Assembly (NCBI GenBank): GCA_964567585.1
Contig: CAZMND010000080.1
Location: 1 to 10,099 of the forward strand
Reading direction: 5' to 3'
Length of the DNA stretch: 10,099 bases
Origin: CALZKI01 sp964567585
GTDB taxonomy: Bacteria; Bacillota; Clostridia; Lachnospirales; Lachnospiraceae
Shown: positions 6,795 to 10,099 of the stretch, in pieces
Layout of the letters: each line of letters opens with the position of its first letter
Position numbering within the stretch: position 1 is the stretch's first letter
Translations under genes and position numbers: made by a program
Notes under the pieces: model-generated
What the model was told of the DNA's origin: nothing
Seen by the model: the letters and a program-made list of their open reading frames with translations, nothing else
Databases searched by the model: none

Positions 6795-8679
6795 TATCAA
6801 AAATAGATAGTTGCTCGGAAACAGGTGCGCATGCAATACAACGGTTATTGTCAAAGGTAACAAACCCATCTAAAACTGCTTTTAATTCGTGCGGATCAGG
6901 AATTCCATAATTTGCAACCGAAGCCGCGATTTTTTCGTATAGCGTTTTCCATTCGCATGGCCCTTGGTTGAGAATCTTGGAAGCAAGTTTCCGAGCATCT
7001 TTTTCAAATGGAGAAATGCTTGGAAAATCGTAAGACTTTAAACACAGCATGCCATTTTCTTCATAAAAGATGCTATTTTGAATACTTGTCATCTCATCCA
7101 ACAGAGAAACGCTTATATTGTTTTTGATCCATGAAATAATCATTGTTCTTTGAGCCAAAGCTTTAGATATTTTTCCCCCTCTGTATTGTGCGCAAGCAAC
7201 TAAATCTTCCGACACGGGAGAAAGAGATGTAGAAACCGTTTTGTTTTTTGCTTTTTTGTATACCGAGTATATGTCGCTAATATAACTTCCTTCAATTGAT
7301 TTTTGTGCTTTTGAAGAAACAACAGCCGGAATTTGATATGTAACACATTCGCAAGTAAAATGATTTGATTGCAAAGAAGAAAGCAACGCCTTCCATGCTC
7401 TCATATCATTGTTGTTAAAGGTGATAAGCAATCTTCCGTTAGATTTCAAATTGTCATGTATTGCTTGAATAGAAGTTGACAAATCATGATCATATCTATC
7501 CCACGCATCAGTTTTAGACAATCTATCGCTAACACTAATATCTGCATCAGGATCAGGAAAATCATTAAGAAAGCTGTTCCACATTGAAGAAAATTCAACA
7601 TAAGGAACGTTATCTCCGTATGGAGGGTCAAAAAATACCAAGTCTGAATGGATACCATTACTGCTAAGGTTTGCTAATCCAATTCTCGAATCAATCTTTT
7701 CTATAGTAGCTGTTCCTTCATGATGATTAGCATTTAATGCTTCAAGACCACGATTAAACTTCTGAAGTCTTGCTCTTAAATGAACCAATGGATTAGTTTC
7801 CAAATGTACCGCTGGAACCCAAAATCCCGGAATGCTCCACGCCGGACCGCCTGTTGAAAGATTGTTTCTATTCGCGATAAGTCTTGAACATTGAGCAACA
7901 CTTGCAGAAAGAAGAAGCATAGCGGCATCTCTTACTTGGACATCTTCTATTTGTGAAAAACGATTTGCTATGTAACACAATATCGAAAAATTCCGAGTAG
8001 TGAAAAGATGTTGCGTGTTCATGCCATTGTAAGCAAGAATGCGCCTGTTTTCTGCAAAATTAAAGGTATACTTCGCGTTGTCTTGTCGAAAAACTGCATT
8101 GTTGGATTTGGTTTGTTGGTTTTCTAATAACTCTACGGATGTTTCTAATTCCTTGCCTTTTTCGTATGCTATTGCGGTTATTTCAGTACCGACAAGATGT
8201 TCAAGATTAAATCTAAGCTTTGAACCGCATTTTGTACATAATAGGTTTTTACCGCTTGGTGTTGCTTCGCTTTGTTTTTGAACCAACCCGCAATCAGGAC
8301 ACTTAGCAATTATAGAGTGCACGCAATATTTTATCTGCTGTCCATTTTCAGAATAAGATGCACTAATTTCATCGGATATCTCATCAAGAATTTGAGTTAC
8401 TGTTTCAGAAAAAACTGTAGAGCACGGAGGCGATGTTAATACACGAGAAATTAAACAAGCTGTTGGATTGATGTCAAATCCATATGCAGTATGTCCAAGC
8501 TTTTGTGCTTCGTGAAGTACTACGCCACTTCCGCAAAAAGGATCTACAACGATTCCTCCTTGCGGAACTAACTCTTTAATCAATTCCGATAAGACATTAT
8601 GCGGTTTTCTCGCCCAATACTTGTGCAAAAGGTATTCAGGCGTATGTGTTTCAGCTGCAATAACCTTAATCTTTCTCAT
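6787..8679 (-). CDS. DNA amino-methyltransferase (N6-adenine or N4-cytosine) with inserted zinc ribbon
   Basis: This 630-residue enzyme transfers methyl from S-adenosylmethionine to an exocyclic amino group in DNA. The N-terminal HKYWARKP (19-26) is a motif X-like segment, DPFCGSG at 46-52 is the SAM-binding motif I, FDINP at 68-72 is probably motif II, and DPPY at 351-354 is the catalytic motif IV. The order X, I, long insert, IV resembles the alpha class, where target recognition lies between motifs I and IV. That insert carries CPDC (127-130) and CTKC (148-151), a likely zinc ribbon. The ~150 residues after 480 are an unassigned tail. The ATG lies inside the end of the upstream methyltransferase gene (14-base overlap), with GAGG and a 7-base spacer, so the two are coupled. 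It probably protects one strand or one half of the site cut by the opposing nucleases. Whether it modifies adenine or cytosine cannot be read from DPPY alone. Confidence 0.85.
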   Translation of the reverse strand: MRKIKVIAAETHTPEYLLHKYWARKPHNVLSELIKELVPQGGIVVDPFCGSGVVLHEAQKLGHTAYGFDINPTACLISRVLTSPPCSTVFSETVTQILDEISDEISASYSENGQQIKYCVHSIIAKCPDCGLVQKQSEATPSGKNLLCTKCGSKLRFNLEHLVGTEITAIAYEKGKELETSVELLENQQTKSNNAVFRQDNAKYTFNFAENRRILAYNGMNTQHLFTTRNFSILCYIANRFSQIEDVQVRDAAMLLLSASVAQCSRLIANRNNLSTGGPAWSIPGFWVPAVHLETNPLVHLRARLQKFNRGLEALNANHHEGTATIEKIDSRIGLANLSSNGIHSDLVFFDPPYGDNVPYVEFSSMWNSFLNDFPDPDADISVSDRLSKTDAWDRYDHDLSTSIQAIHDNLKSNGRLLITFNNNDMRAWKALLSSLQSNHFTCECVTYQIPAVVSSKAQKSIEGSYISDIYSVYKKAKNKTVSTSLSPVSEDLVACAQYRGGKISKALAQRTMIISWIKNNISVSLLDEMTSIQNSIFYEENGMLCLKSYDFPSISPFEKDARKLASKILNQGPCEWKTLYEKIAASVANYGIPDPHELKAVLDGFVTFDNNRCIACAPVSEQLSIFDII

Positions 8680-9910
8680 CGTTTTTCCTCAAGATAATAA
8701 TGAAATCATAAAGCGAAACGCCAACTTTACTTGCACCTCTGCGTTGGCTCGCAACCCATGCAGCTTCCGTATATTTGGGTGCTCTTAATACAACAAGCTC
8801 GATTTCATAAACATCTTTAATTTTATCAAGTATTTGTTTTGTTACAGGTATGTAGTTGCCATGTATTTGAGTGTCGCCAATCATCAATCCAATACGTGCG
8901 CCATTCTTTAGCGTTGGATAAAGATTTTTCAAAGTTTCAATCATGTCGTTGGCATACACTTCTGCATTTTCTTCCTTGCCAACTTTGAAAAATTCTCTTA
9001 CTTCCTTTTTTCTCAGTTTACTATAATCAACATCTAACCAAGACAATTCCAAACTGTTGATGCTACTATATTTATACGAATTGAAGTAAGGAGGGTGGCA
9101 AATAATCAAATCTGCGGAATCATAAAGATATTCGGGTGCAGGCTCTCGCAAATCGTATGATATAACGGTTGTATTATTAGGTCTATCTGTTGGCAAATCA
9201 GAAACGCCTTTAATCGCGGTTTCTACACGCTTTTTGAAGAAAGGTAGCGCATCGGTTTCTGCTGTTTCCACATCAAGGAACAGTCTTCCTTGTTGTGTGG
9301 TTGCTTTTGATACTCTTCTAACAGTACCAGCAAAACAAACTAAGAAAAACTCTCTGATATCTTCGTCCTCAATGTTTTGAATAAGATATCTAAGTCCTCT
9401 CAAAGAATCAATCGTTTCAGGTAAAAACCAATGAGTGTAATTCTTCAAATACGAAGGAGTGAACTCATACTCATCGGCAGTTAGCGGTCTATATTGTGAA
9501 TAGATTTGCTCTGCGTATTGTATAAGTGTATCTTTGTCTAAGTGAGTTGTTTTGACTCTTGCCAACAATGTACTTAATGGGCTGATATCATTCAAAATGC
9601 TTTTTCTGTTAAGTAATAAGGCTTCAACACCTGTTGTACCACTTCCACACATGGGATCAAATACTGTATCTCCCTCGTTTGTGTACTGAGTAATTAGATG
9701 AGTTGCGATTGGCGGAGGAAACTTGCCAAAGTATCTAAATGCACCGTGTGTACTATACGCCATCTGCTGATTAGTTCCGCAAGCTGACCAAATTTCCACA
9801 GGGGCAAACTCGGCTAATCCCGACAAATTGAGCAATATTTTTTCTTCTTCTGTCATTGATTGTGCATCTCTGACTTCAAGATACACTTTTTCATTGTTAT
9901 ATTTAGACAT
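8666..9910 (-). CDS. DNA amino-methyltransferase with HPPY catalytic motif
   Basis: I place the start at the ATG at 9910 (MSKYNNEK, 414 residues): GAGG precedes it by 5 bases. A TTG seven codons upstream would fall within a promoter-proximal repeat and is less likely. FRYFGKFPPPIATHLI (58-73) resembles motif X, DPMCGSGTT (85-93) is the SAM-binding motif I, and LNDISP (106-111) is probably motif II. CHPPY (271-275) sits where the catalytic [DNS]PPY is expected, with His in place of the acidic or polar first residue. About 180 residues between motifs I and IV suggest an alpha-like order with an internal recognition region. It is the first gene of the leftward operon, ahead of the zinc-ribbon methyltransferase. 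Two different methyltransferases in one unit usually mean an asymmetric recognition sequence needing one enzyme per strand; that is inference. It could instead be an N4-cytosine enzyme. Confidence 0.82.
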   Translation of the reverse strand: MSKYNNEKVYLEVRDAQSMTEEEKILLNLSGLAEFAPVEIWSACGTNQQMAYSTHGAFRYFGKFPPPIATHLITQYTNEGDTVFDPMCGSGTTGVEALLLNRKSILNDISPLSTLLARVKTTHLDKDTLIQYAEQIYSQYRPLTADEYEFTPSYLKNYTHWFLPETIDSLRGLRYLIQNIEDEDIREFFLVCFAGTVRRVSKATTQQGRLFLDVETAETDALPFFKKRVETAIKGVSDLPTDRPNNTTVISYDLREPAPEYLYDSADLIICHPPYFNSYKYSSINSLELSWLDVDYSKLRKKEVREFFKVGKEENAEVYANDMIETLKNLYPTLKNGARIGLMIGDTQIHGNYIPVTKQILDKIKDVYEIELVVLRAPKYTEAAWVASQRRGASKVGVSLYDFIIILRKNDEKD

Positions 9911-9922
9911 GTGAGCCTCGCT

Positions 9923-9957
9923 TTTTAGCAATGTATTGAATTTGTTTTAGCAATGTA
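9923..9957. repeat. Pair of 13-base direct repeats at the methylase transcription start, candidate operator
   Basis: TTTTAGCAATGTA occurs at 9923-9935 and again at 9945-9957, 22 bases apart, about two helical turns. Both copies lie between the leftward -10 box (9961-9966) and the methyltransferase start codon (9910), overlapping or just after the expected transcription start. This is the geometry of a repressor operator, for example for a controller protein or for autoregulation by a methyltransferase. Confidence 0.55.
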
Positions 9958-9960
9958 ATC

Positions 9961-9989
9961 ATTTTACCATAGATTTATGAAGAAATCAA
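9961..9989 (-). promoter_or_regulatory. Leftward promoter of the methyltransferase operon
   Basis: On the minus strand TTGATT (9989-9984) and TAAAAT (9966-9961) are exactly 17 bases apart, and TGG directly before the -10 box gives an extended -10 element. The -10 box matches at 5 of 6 positions and the -35 box at 4 of 6. Transcription would begin near 9953-9955, leaving a ~45-base leader that contains the direct repeats. Confidence 0.65.
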
Positions 9990-10029
9990 GTCTATTACCA
10001 ACAGATTAAAAAAGAATTTAAAATAATTC

Positions 10030-10058
10030 TGGACTTTCTCCCTCTTCTGTGGTATGTT
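10030..10058 (+). promoter_or_regulatory. Rightward promoter for the gene starting at 10089
   Basis: TGGACT (10030-10035) and TATGTT (10053-10058) are 17 bases apart, with TGG before the -10 box as an extended element. Each box matches at 4 of 6 positions. It lies back to back with the leftward methylase promoter, about 40 bases between the two -35 boxes. Confidence 0.4.
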
Positions 10059-10088
10059 GTGTGTTACCCAAAAGAAAGGAGTATTAAA

Positions 10089-10099
10089 ATGATCGACAG
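10089..10099 (+). CDS. Start of a rightward gene cut by the window end (partial)
   Basis: An ATG at 10089 reads Met-Ile-Asp and then leaves the window. AAAGGAG at 10075-10081 with a 7-base spacer and an extended -10 promoter upstream support a real start. Its divergent position next to the methylase promoter would suit a controller or regulator of the restriction-modification system, but nothing of the protein can be judged from three codons. Confidence 0.5.

Noticed and set aside
8039..8281. 80-codon rightward ORF opposite the 630-residue methyltransferase
   Set aside because: It is antisense to a clearly coding, motif-bearing frame, has no convincing ribosome binding site and resembles no family; it is a shadow frame.
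1..10099. CRISPR arrays, tRNA or rRNA genes, insertion sequences
   Set aside because: No repeat-spacer pattern, no tRNA-like cloverleaf and no transposase or terminal inverted repeats were seen on either strand.

Overview
The window looks like a defence island from a low-GC member of the Bacillota, probably a Clostridia-type organism. The reasons are AT-rich genes, strong AGGAGG-type ribosome binding sites ahead of the lead genes, and short or overlapping gene junctions. I cannot name a species. The first ~180 bases are about 50% G+C by hand count, clearly richer than the following gene (one sampled line there is about 32%), so a compositional boundary lies near position 200.

Layout. (1) Positions 1-204 hold the C-terminal end of a DUF6088/AbiEi-like protein, the antitoxin or regulator side of an abortive-infection type toxin-antitoxin pair. 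No nucleotidyltransferase partner follows. (2) Positions 243-4645 form a tight four-gene rightward operon. It encodes a large SMEK-domain/NACHT-like STAND ATPase, a very acidic 140-residue protein, a 133-residue protein that begins with an NGFVTNSSSTSY motif, and a radical SAM enzyme with a SPASM-type cysteine cluster. Every junction is a 4-base gap or an overlap, so the four proteins probably act together. (3) Positions 4690-6794 (rightward) and 6787-9910 (leftward) form a restriction-modification locus: two PD-(D/E)XK-type proteins of 495 and 205 residues converge on two amino-methyltransferases of 414 and 630 residues. (4) Positions 9911-10088 are a divergent control region with a good leftward promoter, a 13-base direct repeat at the expected transcription start, and a second promoter facing right. 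(5) A new rightward gene starts at 10089 and runs off the end.

How the parts may work. In the restriction-modification block each methyltransferase may modify one strand of an asymmetric site and each nuclease may cut one strand, as in heterodimeric type II systems; this is inference. The leftward methylase transcript appears to stop at an intrinsic terminator lying antisense inside the end of the 205-residue nuclease gene. In the first operon the SMEK-NACHT protein has the build of an NTP-driven sensor/effector. The SPASM enzyme next to a small protein with a Ser/Thr-rich N-terminal motif suggests a peptide-modification branch. I do not recognise this four-gene combination as a described system, and it is the most interesting part of the window.
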